Positions 40,601 through 51,837 of a stretch of DNA of 64,000 bases are shown here, piece by piece. The DNA is taken from the NCBI RefSeq assembly GCF_030285785.1, contig NZ_CP127247.1:2069501-2133500 (forward strand). The letters are read 5' to 3'. The translations under genes were made by a program, and so were the position numbers. Within the stretch, counting starts at the first letter, position 1, and every line of letters starts with the position of its first letter. This DNA comes from Parasedimentitalea psychrophila. GTDB taxonomy: Bacteria > Pseudomonadota > Alphaproteobacteria > Rhodobacterales > Rhodobacteraceae. The notes below the pieces were generated by a model. It did not search any database. It was not told where the DNA came from and saw only the letters and a program-made list of their open reading frames with translations.

Positions 40601-41463
40601 CCGGAAATCAGATCGGTGCGCTGCTGATGATGGGCAGTATGGCGGGGTTCACCTTCAATGATGCTTTGGTGAAAACCGTCGGAGGCGCGATGCCGCTGTC
40701 GCAGATCCTGACTCTGCGCGGCCTGGTCGCGACGGTTTTGATCTATGCGCTGGCGCGGCGGTTGGGCACATTGCGGTGGAACCTGCCACGGCGCGATTGG
40801 GCCATGATCGCCGCCCGCTGTCTGGCCGAGCTCTGTGCCACCTATCTTTTTCTGACCGCGTTGATGGTGACTCCACTGGCCAATCTGACGGCGATCCTGC
40901 AGAGCCTGCCGCTGACCATCACCCTGGGTGCGGCGGTGTTTTTGGGTGAACCTGTTGGCTGGCGCCGGATGGCAGCCATTCTGGTCGGGTTCTGCGGAAT
41001 TGTACTGATTGTCCGCCCCGATGTGGATGGCTTTGGCGAGGGAACGCTTTATGCTCTGGCTGCGGTTTTGGCAATTACCGCGCGTGATTTGCTGACCCGG
41101 CGGATGTCGAGCGAAGTGCCATCGATGGTGGTCACACTGATGGCCTCGCTGTCGGTTTTGCTGTTCGCGGTGCTTGCCTCTACCCAAGTGACATGGGAGC
41201 CGGTTTCCGGCAGTAGCCTGGCCGCAATTACCGGCGCCGCCCTGTTCATTTTTGTCGGCTATCTGTGCTCGGTGATGACGATGCGGGTTGGTGACGTCGC
41301 CTTTATTTCACCGTTTCGCTACACCGGCTTGCTCTGGGCCTTACTGTTGGGGTGGCTGGTGTTCGATGAGTGGCCAGATGCTTTGACACTGCTTGGGGCG
41401 GCTATTGTCGTCGCAACTGGCATGTTCACGCTTTACCGTGAACGCAAGGTTTCAGGCGGCTGA
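40597..41463 (+). CDS. EamA-family DMT-superfamily transporter
   Basis: A 288-residue protein with ten predicted helices in two EamA repeats (GALLMMGSMAGFTFNDALVK at the start; second half from about 150). Translationally coupled to the glycosyltransferase gene (ATGA). Substrate unknown; a link to glycan precursors is only suggested by the neighbours. Its end overlaps the convergent glycosyltransferase gene by 12 bases. Confidence 0.87.
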   Translation: MTGNQIGALLMMGSMAGFTFNDALVKTVGGAMPLSQILTLRGLVATVLIYALARRLGTLRWNLPRRDWAMIAARCLAELCATYLFLTALMVTPLANLTAILQSLPLTITLGAAVFLGEPVGWRRMAAILVGFCGIVLIVRPDVDGFGEGTLYALAAVLAITARDLLTRRMSSEVPSMVVTLMASLSVLLFAVLASTQVTWEPVSGSSLAAITGAALFIFVGYLCSVMTMRVGDVAFISPFRYTGLLWALLLGWLVFDEWPDALTLLGAAIVVATGMFTLYRERKVSGG

Positions 41464-42258
41464 AAACACCTGCCGAATGTGATCGGCGTCCAGTGCGAAG
41501 CGGGCGATGAACTCGCCTTCCTGTGCTGGGGTAAGAGCCTCGACCGCGACGGGTTTTGCCGCTTTTTGGCGGGAGTCGTTAAAACTATTGATAGTGCGCA
41601 CAAACATCGGCGCGTCGGTGATCGTCACGGTTGGCATGAAGCGATGAATTTTCTCATGCGCGAAGTTCATGATGGTCAGCGGACAGTCACCTTGCACATA
41701 GAGCCCCATGGCGGCGACATAATAGGGCCGGTGGACCTCACTCGCGGCGATGCCACTGGCGCCGACTTCGGCCATATAGCCACGGTTGAAGTCAAAGGCG
41801 ACGGTTCGGTTGTTGGCAATCAGTCCTGAACAGTCCGACACCGAGGCCCGCAGCCGTTCGATGAAATCCACCGAAACCGCATCGTCGTCATCATGACGGA
41901 ATTGCAGGCAGGGCCGCGCCGGATGCCGCCGCGCCGCGTTCAGGATTTCCTTCATCACCGGCCGCTGTTTGCGCGGCGGTTCCGCGTGGATGCGGATCTG
42001 GGGGATATCTGCGCAGAGATCATGCAGGCGGTCCAAATGGCGTTTGGGCAGGCTGTCGCCGATTACAATGATCAGCTCAAAGTCCGGATCGGTCTGCGCC
42101 TTCAGGCAGGGCAGGGCGACGGTTTCCATCAGCCGAAACCTCTCTTCCAGCCGCAGCTCACTATAAAGATAGGCAATCCGTTCCGCGACAGTTTCATGTT
42201 CGACCTGAAACCCACCCAAGGCGGGATACGAGAACCGGCACAGCCCAATGATTTGCAT
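41452..42258 (-). CDS. Second putative rhamnosyl transferase-like glycosyltransferase
   Basis: A 268-residue paralog of the protein at 39806. It shows the same order of motifs: IIGLCRFSYPALGGF, RLEERFRLMETVALPCLKAQTDPDFELI (read in parts), then FRHDDDDAVSVDFIERLR. Encoded on the opposite strand, converging on the transporter gene. Two members of one family around a transporter suggest a small glycan-modification module, but the acceptor is unknown. Confidence 0.8.
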   Translation of the reverse strand: MQIIGLCRFSYPALGGFQVEHETVAERIAYLYSELRLEERFRLMETVALPCLKAQTDPDFELIIVIGDSLPKRHLDRLHDLCADIPQIRIHAEPPRKQRPVMKEILNAARRHPARPCLQFRHDDDDAVSVDFIERLRASVSDCSGLIANNRTVAFDFNRGYMAEVGASGIAASEVHRPYYVAAMGLYVQGDCPLTIMNFAHEKIHRFMPTVTITDAPMFVRTINSFNDSRQKAAKPVAVEALTPAQEGEFIARFALDADHIRQVFSAA

Positions 42259-42639
42259 GAAAATTGACCCTGATTATAAAGTAACTATGTAGACGGCACT
42301 ATGGCCCGCCAAATGGCCACGGGCAAGTTTCACGGTGGCCTGGCTCAGCGCAGAATGCTGCCGGTGGATGTGGGCGCCTTAGCTCCTGTTGACATCATCT
42401 GCGACTCCCCATATACGCGCGATATCCGGCATTTGAGGTCTCCTCATAAGCCGATATCAAAACTGTAGTGGACCAAGATTCAGGCACCTATCGCTTGGAT
42501 CCTCTGTAAACCCACCGCGTCGCTCACCTCGGAATGGGAGCGATTGCGGTTTTTGCGCTTGTGTTATCATAGCGTGAAAGATTGAGCCGCACGCAACAGC
42601 GTGCATGACCATGAGTTGCAAAACGGGGAATGAACCGGA
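42259..42639. other. Upstream region of rpsL; no gene
   Basis: 381 bases between the divergent glycosyltransferase and rpsL. It should carry the str-operon promoter. TTGCGG and TATCAT near 42546-42572 are a poor match with 15-base spacing, so no promoter is called. GGGGAATGAACC lies ahead of the rpsL ATG. Confidence 0.4.
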
Positions 42640-43011
42640 ATGCCAACGATTCAACAGCTGATCCGCAAGCCGCGGCAGCCGAAAGTAAAACGATCGAAGT
42701 CCATGCATATGCAAGGCTGTCCGCAAAAGCGCGGCGTCTGCACACGTGTGTACACGACCACTCCTAAGAAACCAAACTCCGCGATGCGGAAAGTTGCCAA
42801 GGTTCGCCTGACCAACGGTTTTGAAGTGATCTCCTATATCCCGGGCGAAAGCCACAACCTTCAGGAACACTCCGTGGTTCTGATCCGTGGCGGCCGGGTA
42901 AAGGATCTTCCCGGCGTTCGTTACCACATCCTTCGCGGTGTTCTGGATACCCAGGGCGTCAAAGACCGTAAGCAACGTCGTTCGAAGTACGGCGCGAAGC
43001 GTCCTAAGTAA
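42640..43011 (+). CDS. rpsL: 30S ribosomal protein S12
   Basis: A 123-residue S12. The decoding-site loop [13 protein letters not shown] keeps Lys43, so no common streptomycin-resistance change is present there. First gene of the str group (rpsL-rpsG-fusA-tuf), 12 bases before rpsG. Confidence 0.97.
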   Translation: MPTIQQLIRKPRQPKVKRSKSMHMQGCPQKRGVCTRVYTTTPKKPNSAMRKVAKVRLTNGFEVISYIPGESHNLQEHSVVLIRGGRVKDLPGVRYHILRGVLDTQGVKDRKQRRSKYGAKRPK

Positions 43012-43023
43012 GAGGAATATTCG

Positions 43024-43494
43024 ATGTCACGTCGTCACGCCGCTGAGAAGCGCGAAATTCTGCCCGACGCCAAATTTGGCGATCGCGTATTGAGCAAATT
43101 CATGAACAATCTGATGATCGACGGTAAGAAGTCGATCGCAGAGCGGATCGTCTACAACGCAATGGATCGCGTTGAGAGCAAGATCAAACGTTCGCCCGTC
43201 GAAGTCTTCCACGAAGCCCTCGACAACATCAAACCTTCGGTCGAAGTTCGTTCGCGCCGTGTGGGTGGTGCAACCTATCAGGTTCCGGTCGAAGTGCGCC
43301 CCGAGCGTCGCGAAGCCCTGGCCATTCGTTGGTTGATCAACGCCTCGCGCGCTCGCAACGAGAACACCATGGAAGAGCGCCTTGCAGGCGAGCTTATGGA
43401 CGCTGTCCAGTCCCGTGGTTCCGCCGTTAAAAAGCGCGAAGACACCCATAAGATGGCCGACGCAAACAAAGCGTTCAGCCATTATCGCTGGTAA
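43024..43494 (+). CDS. rpsG: 30S ribosomal protein S7
   Basis: A 156-residue S7 with the family block IMKSGKK-like [20 protein letters not shown] and [14 protein letters not shown]. It nucleates the 30S head and in E. coli autoregulates the str mRNA. Normal position before fusA. Confidence 0.97.
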   Translation: MSRRHAAEKREILPDAKFGDRVLSKFMNNLMIDGKKSIAERIVYNAMDRVESKIKRSPVEVFHEALDNIKPSVEVRSRRVGGATYQVPVEVRPERREALAIRWLINASRARNENTMEERLAGELMDAVQSRGSAVKKREDTHKMADANKAFSHYRW

Positions 43495-43519
43495 CCTCTA
43501 AAGGATTAGGACGAGAACA

Positions 43520-45637
43520 ATGGCTCGCGAATATCCCCTCGACCGCTACCGTAACTTCGGGATCATGGCGCATATCGATGCAGGTAAAACTACCTGTTCC
43601 GAGCGCATCCTGTTTTACACCGGTAAGTCGCACAACATCGGCGAAGTTCACGACGGCGCTGCGACCATGGATCACATGGAGCAGGAGCAGGAACGTGGCA
43701 TCACCATCACTTCGGCTGCGACCACCACTTTCTGGGAGCGCACTGAAGACGGTGATACCCCGGATTCTGAAAAGCACCGGATGAACATCATCGACACCCC
43801 CGGCCACGTTGACTTCACGATTGAAGTTGAACGTTCGCTGGCGGTTCTCGATGGTGCTGTTGCACTGCTCGACGCCAACGCTGGTGTCGAACCTCAGACC
43901 GAAACCGTGTGGCGTCAGGCTGACCGCTACAAGGTTCCGCGTATCGTGTTCGTCAACAAGATGGACAAGATCGGCGCCGATTTCAACAATTGCGTTGAAA
44001 TGATCGCCGACCGCACCGGTGCCCGGCCGATGCCAATTCAGTGCCCGATCGGCGCTGAGACAGAACTTGAAGGCTTGGTTGACCTGGTCACCATGCAAGA
44101 ATGGGTCTGGGAAGGCGAAGATCTGGGCGCGTCCTGGGAGCTGCGCGATATTCGCGAATCTCTCAAGGATCAGTGCGAACTGATGCGTGCAGATATGATC
44201 GAATTGGCCGTCGAAATGGACGACGACGCCATGGAGGCCTATCTCGACGGTGAAGAGCCATCGGTTGAGGTACTGCGCTCGCTGATCCGCAAGGGTACGC
44301 TGGCCATGTCATTCGTGCCGGTTCTGTGTGGTTCTGCGTTCAAAAACAAAGGTGTTCAGCCTCTGTTGAACGCTGTGATCGACTATCTGCCAAGCCCGAT
44401 GGACGTTGTTGATTACATGGGCTTCCTGCCCGGTGATGAAGACGAAGTGCGTAACATTGCACGTCGTGCAGACGACGACATGCCGTTTTCTGGTCTGGCG
44501 TTCAAGATCTGGAATGACCCCTTTGTGGGCTCGCTGACCTTTACCCGTATTTACTCCGGTAAATTGGAAAAGGGCGACTCGTTCCTGAACTCGACCAAAG
44601 GCAAAAAAGAGCGCGTTGGCCGCATGATGATCATGCACTCCAACGACCGTGATGAAATCAGCGAAGCATTCGCCGGTGACATTATCGCTCTGGGCGGACT
44701 GAAAGACACCACAACTGGTGACACTCTTTGCGCGATCAACGCTCCGGTTATCCTGGAAACAATGAACTTCCCCGATCCTGTGATCGAGATTGCCGTTGAA
44801 CCCAAGACCAAGGGCGACCAGGAAAAGATGTCGATGGGCCTTCAGCGTCTGTCAGCAGAAGATCCTTCCTTCCGTGTTGAAACCGATTTTGAATCGGGTC
44901 AGACCATCATGAAGGGCATGGGCGAACTTCACCTGGATATCCTGGTGGACCGTCTGCGTCGTGAATTTGGTGTTGATGCCAACATTGGTGCGCCTCAGGT
45001 TGCTTACCGCGAGACCATTGGTCACGAAGTCGAGCACACCTACACCCACAAGAAACAGTCGGGTGGTTCGGGTCAGTACGCCGAAGTTAAGATGCTGATC
45101 ACACCGACGGAGCCGGGCGAAGGATTTTCGTTCGAATCCAAGATTGTTGGTGGTTCGGTGCCCAAGGAATACATCCCTGGTGTTGAAAAAGGCATCAAGT
45201 CCGTCATGGATAGCGGCCCTCTGGCTGGCTTCCCTGTGATCGACTTCAAAGTGATGTTGCTCGACGGTAAGTTCCACGATGTTGACTCCAGCATTCTGGC
45301 CTTTGAAATCGCAGGCCGTATGTGCATGCGTGAAGGCATGCGTCTGGCTGGCGCCAAGATGTTGGAACCGATCATGAAAGTCGAAGTGATCACCCCGGAA
45401 GACTATACCGGCGGTATCATCGGCGATCTGACGTCGCGTCGTGGTCAGGTGACCGGTCAAGAGGCACGTGGCAATGCAATCGCGATTGATTGTTTTGTGC
45501 CGCTGGCCAACATGTTCGGCTACATCAACACGCTGCGTTCGATGAGCTCAGGCCGCGCCAACTTCTCGATGCAGTTTGATCACTATGATCCGGTTCCGAA
45601 TGCGATCTCGGAAGAGATCCAGGCGAAATTCGCTTAA
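43520..45637 (+). CDS. fusA: Elongation factor G
   Basis: A 705-residue translocase GTPase with G1 [10 protein letters not shown]2 [10 protein letters not shown]3 DTPGHVDF and G4 [10 protein letters not shown]. Domains II-V follow through to the C-terminal [16 protein letters not shown]. It drives tRNA-mRNA translocation. AGGATTAGGA precedes the start. Confidence 0.97.
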   Translation: MAREYPLDRYRNFGIMAHIDAGKTTCSERILFYTGKSHNIGEVHDGAATMDHMEQEQERGITITSAATTTFWERTEDGDTPDSEKHRMNIIDTPGHVDFTIEVERSLAVLDGAVALLDANAGVEPQTETVWRQADRYKVPRIVFVNKMDKIGADFNNCVEMIADRTGARPMPIQCPIGAETELEGLVDLVTMQEWVWEGEDLGASWELRDIRESLKDQCELMRADMIELAVEMDDDAMEAYLDGEEPSVEVLRSLIRKGTLAMSFVPVLCGSAFKNKGVQPLLNAVIDYLPSPMDVVDYMGFLPGDEDEVRNIARRADDDMPFSGLAFKIWNDPFVGSLTFTRIYSGKLEKGDSFLNSTKGKKERVGRMMIMHSNDRDEISEAFAGDIIALGGLKDTTTGDTLCAINAPVILETMNFPDPVIEIAVEPKTKGDQEKMSMGLQRLSAEDPSFRVETDFESGQTIMKGMGELHLDILVDRLRREFGVDANIGAPQVAYRETIGHEVEHTYTHKKQSGGSGQYAEVKMLITPTEPGEGFSFESKIVGGSVPKEYIPGVEKGIKSVMDSGPLAGFPVIDFKVMLLDGKFHDVDSSILAFEIAGRMCMREGMRLAGAKMLEPIMKVEVITPEDYTGGIIGDLTSRRGQVTGQEARGNAIAIDCFVPLANMFGYINTLRSMSSGRANFSMQFDHYDPVPNAISEEIQAKFA

Positions 45638-45700
45638 GCATCAGATATTTAGCGGGTGCGCGATCGGCGCGCGCCCGCCTCAAACAAATAGGAGGCCATC

Positions 45701-46876
<1,176 letters not shown>

Positions 46877-46960
46877 TCACAGCGGTGCTGTGAGGGTGGC
46901 GACAGGCCATCGGCGTTCCGGCGCGGATGGCCCGAGAGCCCCTGATGTGAGATAATAGAA

Positions 46961-46987
46961 AGGCCGCTCAGTTGAGCGGCCTTTTTG
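46961..46987 (+). terminator. Intrinsic terminator after tuf
   Basis: Ten-base perfect stem AGGCCGCTCA / TGAGCGGCCT, 2-base loop (GT), then a T-run. It precedes the second accessory insertion. Confidence 0.9.
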
Positions 46988-47050
46988 TTTGCCGTTGATG
47001 ATTTTTAGATGCGCATCTACCCAGTGTCGAAGATCGCCGGGTCATTTGCT

Positions 47051-47074
47051 GTAGGGTGCGTGCTCGCACGCACA
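47051..47074 (+). repeat. REP palindrome copy 5
   Basis: GTAG foot, arms GGTGCGTGC / GCACGCAC with a TC loop; the last base of the right arm differs. It lies between the tuf terminator and the convergent sulfotransferase gene. Confidence 0.85.
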
Positions 47075-47151
47075 ACTGGCCAAGATTAACAAAGGGCGGC
47101 CCTTATTTGAGACTTCGGCGCACACTGGCGCTGGCTTTTTGTGGGGGGCGG

Positions 47152-47940
47152 TTAGGGCGCGATCAAATCCGCGATCTCCGAGGCTTTTGCATATCCGCGA
47201 TCAGCCTGTGAGGTCGCTTTTTGGATGGCGCCATAAACCTGATAATCCGCTGCATATAGCTTTTTCACCCGCAATTTCAGAGCTTCGGGCACCCTGCTCG
47301 AGTAATCTTGATGCGAGGTTCGCTTCATGCGGTGCGACAGTGGACCATCCATAAACCCGAGGTCCCTGAGGTCGCTTTCAAGATCCGCCAGATGTTCGAA
47401 GGCATAGCACCGCTGAACACCTAGGCGAGCGTTGGAGAAAATAAATGCCGTTTGGGGGAACAGATGCCTTTTTGCGCCGCTGACGCTCGGCTTGAGACTT
47501 CGGTCGCGGAACCAGCTGTAGGCAAAACCCTTGAACGGGTTAGAAAATGCCGCACAGCTCCGGCTCAGTTTTTCTGTCTCAACGATGATTTGCTCCAGCA
47601 TGGCATGCAGATCTTCTTCGGTGCCTTCGAAATCCTTGAACCGGCTTACTTTCCAGAAAAGATGAGAGATTAGGCGATCAAGCGGATGCCGCAGGATTGC
47701 AAATGTCAGGCCGGCCTTGTCCCAAGTCGGGCCATATTTTTGTTCAATCTCGCGAAATGTCAGATGTTGCAGCCCGCCTCCGAAAAGCTGTTGCTTGTCG
47801 ATGACCGTCGCCGTTGGTGCGATACCGATTTCTGGATATCGATCGGCAATGCCAAGCGAATATGCGAGAGACGTGCCCCCGCATTTTGGGATATGGATGT
47901 AGCCAACACCAGGTTTGTCACTGTATATTTTTATTGGCAT
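47152..47940 (-). CDS. Sulfotransferase-family protein
   Basis: A 262-residue P-loop protein. The 5'-phosphosulfate-binding motif YIHIPKCGGTSLAY (about 13-26) and the 3'-phosphate motif FAILRHPLDRLISHLFW (about 80-96) are typical of sulfotransferase family 2 (carbohydrate sulfotransferases using PAPS). It probably sulfates a surface glycan. It is convergent to tuf and divergent to the glycosyltransferase at 48094. Confidence 0.85.
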   Translation of the reverse strand: MPIKIYSDKPGVGYIHIPKCGGTSLAYSLGIADRYPEIGIAPTATVIDKQQLFGGGLQHLTFREIEQKYGPTWDKAGLTFAILRHPLDRLISHLFWKVSRFKDFEGTEEDLHAMLEQIIVETEKLSRSCAAFSNPFKGFAYSWFRDRSLKPSVSGAKRHLFPQTAFIFSNARLGVQRCYAFEHLADLESDLRDLGFMDGPLSHRMKRTSHQDYSSRVPEALKLRVKKLYAADYQVYGAIQKATSQADRGYAKASEIADLIAP

Positions 47941-48093
47941 TGTTACCCTTTCTCAATATGCCCAGATGCGCCGGAAATTGTCAGTGGACTATAATTTTGC
48001 ATCGTGATTGTCTAGGAGTTTCCGCTTGACATAAGTGGTCAACCGGCTATCGCCCGGCTTGTCAATGCGGCGATCCATACAGGTAATATTGAA

Positions 48094-48924
48094 ATGTTCG
48101 ACTATTGCGACAGGACCATACACACGCTGTGGTTACAGGGCGAAGACAGCGCGCCGGCGTTGGTCCAGCTCAACTTTTCTCGACTGCGCGGCCTGAACCC
48201 GGACTATAAGGTGATCGTGCATGACCGCGACAGTGTTAAGCAGGTTCTTGGCGCTACTCAGATTGTATTGCCAGACAACATCACGCCCCAGGCTGTGTCC
48301 GATATTTTTCGGATCACGCTATTGTCCCAGCACGGAGGAATCTGGACGGATGCGACGGTTTTTCCGGTTCGGCGGCTGGCTGACTGGCTGGAACCGATCA
48401 TGGAAAAGACGGATTTTTTTGCATTTTCCTACAGGGACGATAAACGCCGTCCCTTGGCTTCGTGGTTTCTCGCTGCCAAAAAGAACAGTGCAATCGTCCA
48501 GGCCTGGAACAGAGAGACGGTGAAGTTTTGGCACCAGAACCTTTCGCCGGTCAGTGCCGAGGTTGAGGCCGAAACCAGAAACGGGGACCCCTTCGGGTTC
48601 ATGTGCTTGGGACGCGATGAAGGCTGCTCGCAATACCCGTATTTCTGGTTTCACTATCTGTTCGGATATCTGGTCAAATCCGACGAAGATCTTGCTGCAC
48701 TGTGGTTTGAGGCTCCTCATATGGATGCAACAGCCGCACATGCAGTTCAGCGTTTCGAACGGCGCTGGCAAAAGAACTTTTCCAAATTGCCATTTGATAC
48801 GCAACCGGTTCAGCAGTTGCTCTTTTCTCGGCATAGAAAAAGTATTCAAAAGCGGATGCATGTATCAACCGTGCAAAAGTTAAACTGGCGAGTGCACTAT
48901 GATCTCGACTTGTTGAAAAGGTGA
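48094..48924 (+). CDS. Capsular polysaccharide synthesis glycosyltransferase (Caps_synth/GT32-like)
   Basis: A 276-residue protein. IHTLWLQGEDSAPALVQLNFSRL at the start and SDIFRITLLSQHGGIWTDATVFPVRRL (about 68-94; read in parts) match the capsular polysaccharide synthesis family, in which GGIWxDAT takes the place of the DxD metal motif. It transfers a sugar to a growing surface polysaccharide by family inference. It pairs divergently with the sulfotransferase, suggesting one sulfated-glycan pathway. Confidence 0.8.
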   Translation: MFDYCDRTIHTLWLQGEDSAPALVQLNFSRLRGLNPDYKVIVHDRDSVKQVLGATQIVLPDNITPQAVSDIFRITLLSQHGGIWTDATVFPVRRLADWLEPIMEKTDFFAFSYRDDKRRPLASWFLAAKKNSAIVQAWNRETVKFWHQNLSPVSAEVEAETRNGDPFGFMCLGRDEGCSQYPYFWFHYLFGYLVKSDEDLAALWFEAPHMDATAAHAVQRFERRWQKNFSKLPFDTQPVQQLLFSRHRKSIQKRMHVSTVQKLNWRVHYDLDLLKR

Positions 48925-48963
48925 TGAGCAAAACTGAAAGCCGGATGCTTTAGATCTTCCCCC

Positions 48964-48992
48964 TTGCCACATGCCGCCAACAGGCGTATAGC
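48964..48992 (+). promoter_or_regulatory. Candidate sigma70-type promoter for the S10 genes
   Basis: TTGCCA (48964-48969), 17-base spacer, TATAGC (48987-48992): five of six and four of six matches to consensus. Lies 128 bases upstream of rpsJ. A hairpin CGGCAGGA...TCCTGCCG (49022-49041) follows in the presumed leader. Confidence 0.5.
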
Positions 48993-49119
48993 GCGCAAGT
49001 TCGCTTCATGTGAATAACCCGTCGGCAGGATTCTCTCCTGCCGTTTGGGTTTGAAGAGGGCCGGCGGAATGAGCCACTGGTCGTCCTATCAACTCCTTAG
49101 CCTCGAAAGGCTATAGATA

Positions 49120-49434
49120 ATGCAAAGCCAAAATATCCGTATTCGGCTCAAGGCATTTGACTATCGTGTACTGGATGCCAGCACACAAGAGATCGTCAAT
49201 ACTGCCAAGCGGACCGGCGCCTCAGTCCGTGGCCCGATCCCGCTGCCGAACAAAATCGAGAAGTTCACCGTTCTGCGTGGACCTCACGTTGACAAAAAGT
49301 CCCGCGACCAGTTTGAGATCCGTACTCACAAGCGTCTGCTCGACATCATTGATCCGACCCCCCAGACCGTGGACGCGCTGATGAAGCTCGACCTCGCCGC
49401 TGGTGTGGACGTCGAAATCAAGCTTCAGTCCTAA
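49120..49434 (+). CDS. rpsJ: 30S ribosomal protein S10 (NusE)
   Basis: A 104-residue S10 ([14 protein letters not shown] at the start, [25 protein letters not shown] in the middle, read in parts). Also acts as NusE in antitermination. First gene of the S10 operon, 18 bases before rplC. Confidence 0.97.
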   Translation: MQSQNIRIRLKAFDYRVLDASTQEIVNTAKRTGASVRGPIPLPNKIEKFTVLRGPHVDKKSRDQFEIRTHKRLLDIIDPTPQTVDALMKLDLAAGVDVEIKLQS

Positions 49435-49452
49435 GATCGGAGGGTAAAACAT

Positions 49453-50178
49453 ATGCGCTCTGGTATTATCGCTAAAAAAGTCGGCATGACCCGGCTGTTC
49501 ATGGAAGACGGCAAGCAGATCCCTGTGACCGTTCTTCAACTGGAAAACCTGCAGGTTGTTGCGCAGCGTACTGACGCGAAGGACGGCTATACCGCTGTTC
49601 AGCTCGGCGCTGGCAAAGCCAAGGTGAAACGCACGTCGCAAGCCATGCGTGGTCACTTTGCTGCTGCTAATGTTGAACCCAAGCGCAAAGTCGCTGAGTT
49701 CCGCGTTTCCGCTGATGCCCTGATCGAAGTCGGTGCCGAAATCTCGGCCGAGCACTATCTGGAAGGTCAGAAAGTGGACGTGTCCGGCACATCGATTGGT
49801 AAAGGTTTCCAGGGTGCTATGAAGCGCTGGAACTTTAAAGGTCTGCGCGCCACACACGGTGTGTCGATCTCGCACCGTTCGCACGGCTCAACAGGTCAGT
49901 GTCAGGATCCCGGTAAGGTTTTCAAAGGCAAGAAAATGGCCGGTCACATGGGTGCTGCCCGTGTTACCACTCAGAACCTGGAAGTTGTCAAAACTGACGC
50001 CGACCGTGGTCTGGTCTTCATCAAAGGCGCCGTTCCTGGCTCCAAAGGTGGTTGGGTCACTGTCAAAGATTCTGTCAAGAAGAAGGCCCCTGAGGGTCTG
50101 CCTTTCCCAGCAGGTCTGAAATCGGCAGTTGCCGAAGCTCCAGCAGAATCCGTTTCTGCGGAAGGTGGTGAAGCATGA
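49453..50178 (+). CDS. rplC: 50S ribosomal protein L3
   Basis: A 241-residue L3. [14 protein letters not shown] at the N-terminus; [13 protein letters not shown] and [16 protein letters not shown] contain the glutamine that is methylated in E. coli. A 20-residue acidic/Ala-rich C-terminal tail extends it beyond the E. coli length, common in alphaproteobacteria. Overlaps rplD by 4 bases. Confidence 0.97.
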   Translation: MRSGIIAKKVGMTRLFMEDGKQIPVTVLQLENLQVVAQRTDAKDGYTAVQLGAGKAKVKRTSQAMRGHFAAANVEPKRKVAEFRVSADALIEVGAEISAEHYLEGQKVDVSGTSIGKGFQGAMKRWNFKGLRATHGVSISHRSHGSTGQCQDPGKVFKGKKMAGHMGAARVTTQNLEVVKTDADRGLVFIKGAVPGSKGGWVTVKDSVKKKAPEGLPFPAGLKSAVAEAPAESVSAEGGEA

Positions 50179-50792
50179 AACTTGATGTAATCAATCTGGA
50201 CGGCAGCACTGCCGGCGACATCGAGCTGGATGCAGCCCTGTTCGGTCTCGAAGCACGCGCGGACATTCTGCACCGTGTGGTTCGCTGGCAGCGTAACAAC
50301 GCGCAGGCCGGTACCCACAAGGTAAAGACCCGCTCGGAAGTGAACTACTCGACCAAGAAGATCTATCGTCAGAAAGGTACCGGCGGCGCACGTCACGGTG
50401 CACGTTCTGCTCCGATCTTCCGCGGTGGTGGTGTTTACAAAGGTCCAGTTGTCCGTTCACACGGCCACGATCTGACCAAGAAGTTCCGCAAGCTGGGTCT
50501 GCGCCACGCACTGTCCGCCAAAATGGCAGCCGGTGAGCTGGTTGTGATCGAGAACGCCGACACCGAAGGCAAGACTGCCGCTCTGGCCAAACAGGTTGCA
50601 AACCTGGGCTGGAAACGCGCTCTGATCATCGATGGCGTGACCGTCAACGCAGGCTTCCTGAAGGCCGCCAAAAACATCGAAGGTCTGGATATCCTGCCGT
50701 CGATGGGCGCAAACGTCTATGATATCCTCAAGCGTGACACCCTGGTGATCACCAAAGCGGGTCTCGAAGCATTGGAGGCTCGCCTGAAATGA
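50175..50792 (+). CDS. rplD: 50S ribosomal protein L4
   Basis: A 205-residue L4; the tunnel loop [30 protein letters not shown] (read in parts) is intact. L4 lines the exit tunnel and in gammaproteobacteria represses the S10 operon. Overlaps both neighbours by 4 bases (ATGA). Confidence 0.97.
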   Translation: MKLDVINLDGSTAGDIELDAALFGLEARADILHRVVRWQRNNAQAGTHKVKTRSEVNYSTKKIYRQKGTGGARHGARSAPIFRGGGVYKGPVVRSHGHDLTKKFRKLGLRHALSAKMAAGELVVIENADTEGKTAALAKQVANLGWKRALIIDGVTVNAGFLKAAKNIEGLDILPSMGANVYDILKRDTLVITKAGLEALEARLK

Positions 50793-51085
50793 GCACTAAA
50801 GCCGAATACTACGACGTAATCCGTAAGCCGATCATCACTGAAAAAGCCACCATGGCGTCCGAAAATGGCGCGGTTGTTTTTGAAGTTGCGATCGACAGCA
50901 ATAAACCAACCATCAAAGCCGCCGTTGAGGCGCTGTTTGGTGTGAAGGTTAAAGCCGTGAATACCATGATCACCAAAGGTAAGGTGAAACGGTTCCGCGG
51001 TGGGCTGGGCAAGCGTAAAGACGTCAAAAAGGCCTATGTGACCCTCGAAGAGGGCAACACAATCGACGTGTCCACCGGACTCTAA
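50789..51085 (+). CDS. rplW: 50S ribosomal protein L23
   Basis: A 98-residue L23 ([15 protein letters not shown]; tunnel loop near [19 protein letters not shown]). It forms the docking site for SRP and trigger factor. An intrinsic terminator and foreign genes separate it from rplB, which normally follows directly. Confidence 0.97.
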   Translation: MSTKAEYYDVIRKPIITEKATMASENGAVVFEVAIDSNKPTIKAAVEALFGVKVKAVNTMITKGKVKRFRGGLGKRKDVKKAYVTLEEGNTIDVSTGL

Positions 51086-51108
51086 GATTAGCCTGATGAA
51101 TTGAGAAA

Positions 51109-51137
51109 GGCCCTCGCTGCAAAGCGGGGGCCTTTTT
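51109..51137 (+). terminator. Intrinsic terminator after rplW, inside the S10 gene order
   Basis: Stem GGCCCTCGCT / AGCGGGGGCC (one G-T pair), loop GCAA, followed by TTTTT. A terminator here is unexpected, since rplW and rplB are normally cotranscribed. Marks the left edge of the protease-cyclase insertion. Confidence 0.88.
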
Positions 51138-51256
51138 CGTTGCAGGTGTGATCAAGGTTACATACTGATCGCTGAGTTTACTGTATGGTGGATTTCTCGC
51201 ATAGGTGGAGTTGAGCCCACTTGCTTGTGTCCAACCTTGCGTGTAAACATTTTGCA

Positions 51257-51273
51257 CAGATGTTTTTCATCTG
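51257..51273. promoter_or_regulatory. Inverted repeat just upstream of the ImmA-like gene (possible operator)
   Basis: CAGATG, five T, CATCTG: a perfect 6-bp inverted repeat ending 15 bases before the ATG and abutting the ribosome binding site region. It may be an operator or an mRNA hairpin limiting translation. Confidence 0.35.
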
Positions 51274-51288
51274 GATTTGGAGGGTAGT

Positions 51289-51825
51289 ATGACTATTGAA
51301 TTCCACGCTCCCAAGGCATTAGGCGCTTCAAAAGCCGGTGTTGAAAAATTTGCGGAAGAGCTTGCATTGAAGATTGGCTTTTCGGCCGGCGATAGCATTG
51401 AGGAGTTGGTTCAAAGGATTGGTGGTAAGCTGGTTGTTGGATCAAGTGGGCACGGTGACGAAGAGAGCGGATCGATTGTAGCTCGAAATGTAAATGAGTT
51501 CGAAATATTTGTTTCGAGGCATACTTCTCTAAAAAGAGACCGTTTTACAATTGCGCACGAACTGGGGCATCTCTTGCTTCATTTCGGAGCGATTAAGAAG
51601 CAAGACGAAGGCGCAGTAATGCGTGCAACAAGGTATGTGGATCAGAGCGATCAGGATCAGCAGAGGGCCGAGTGGGAAGCGAACTGGTTCGCGGCTGCAT
51701 TCTTGATGCCTTCGGATGAATTTGCTGAGGCATTTACGGAGGGTGGTGTCCACACTGCCGCCCAAAGGTGTGGTGTAAGTCTGCAGGCTGCGAAAATTCG
51801 TGCAGAAAATCTAAACATTTCTTAA
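51289..51825 (+). CDS. ImmA/IrrE-family zinc metallopeptidase
   Basis: A 178-residue protein with the zinc signature HELGH (90-94) inside RFTIAHELGHLLLH and the downstream acidic helix AEWEANWFAAAFLMP (third ligand about E128/E130). ImmA/IrrE proteases cleave partner regulators of the XRE/CI type in mobile elements and stress responses, and also occur in toxin-antitoxin and phage-defence loci. ATG 51289 is chosen since GGAGGG sits 5 bases before it; TTG 51277 is part of that SD. No HTH domain is fused. Codon use is visibly more A+T-rich than the ribosomal genes around it, suggesting transfer. The cyclase-like gene starts 12 bases after its stop. Confidence 0.9.
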   Translation: MTIEFHAPKALGASKAGVEKFAEELALKIGFSAGDSIEELVQRIGGKLVVGSSGHGDEESGSIVARNVNEFEIFVSRHTSLKRDRFTIAHELGHLLLHFGAIKKQDEGAVMRATRYVDQSDQDQQRAEWEANWFAAAFLMPSDEFAEAFTEGGVHTAAQRCGVSLQAAKIRAENLNIS

Positions 51826-51837
51826 TCAGGCTCGTAA

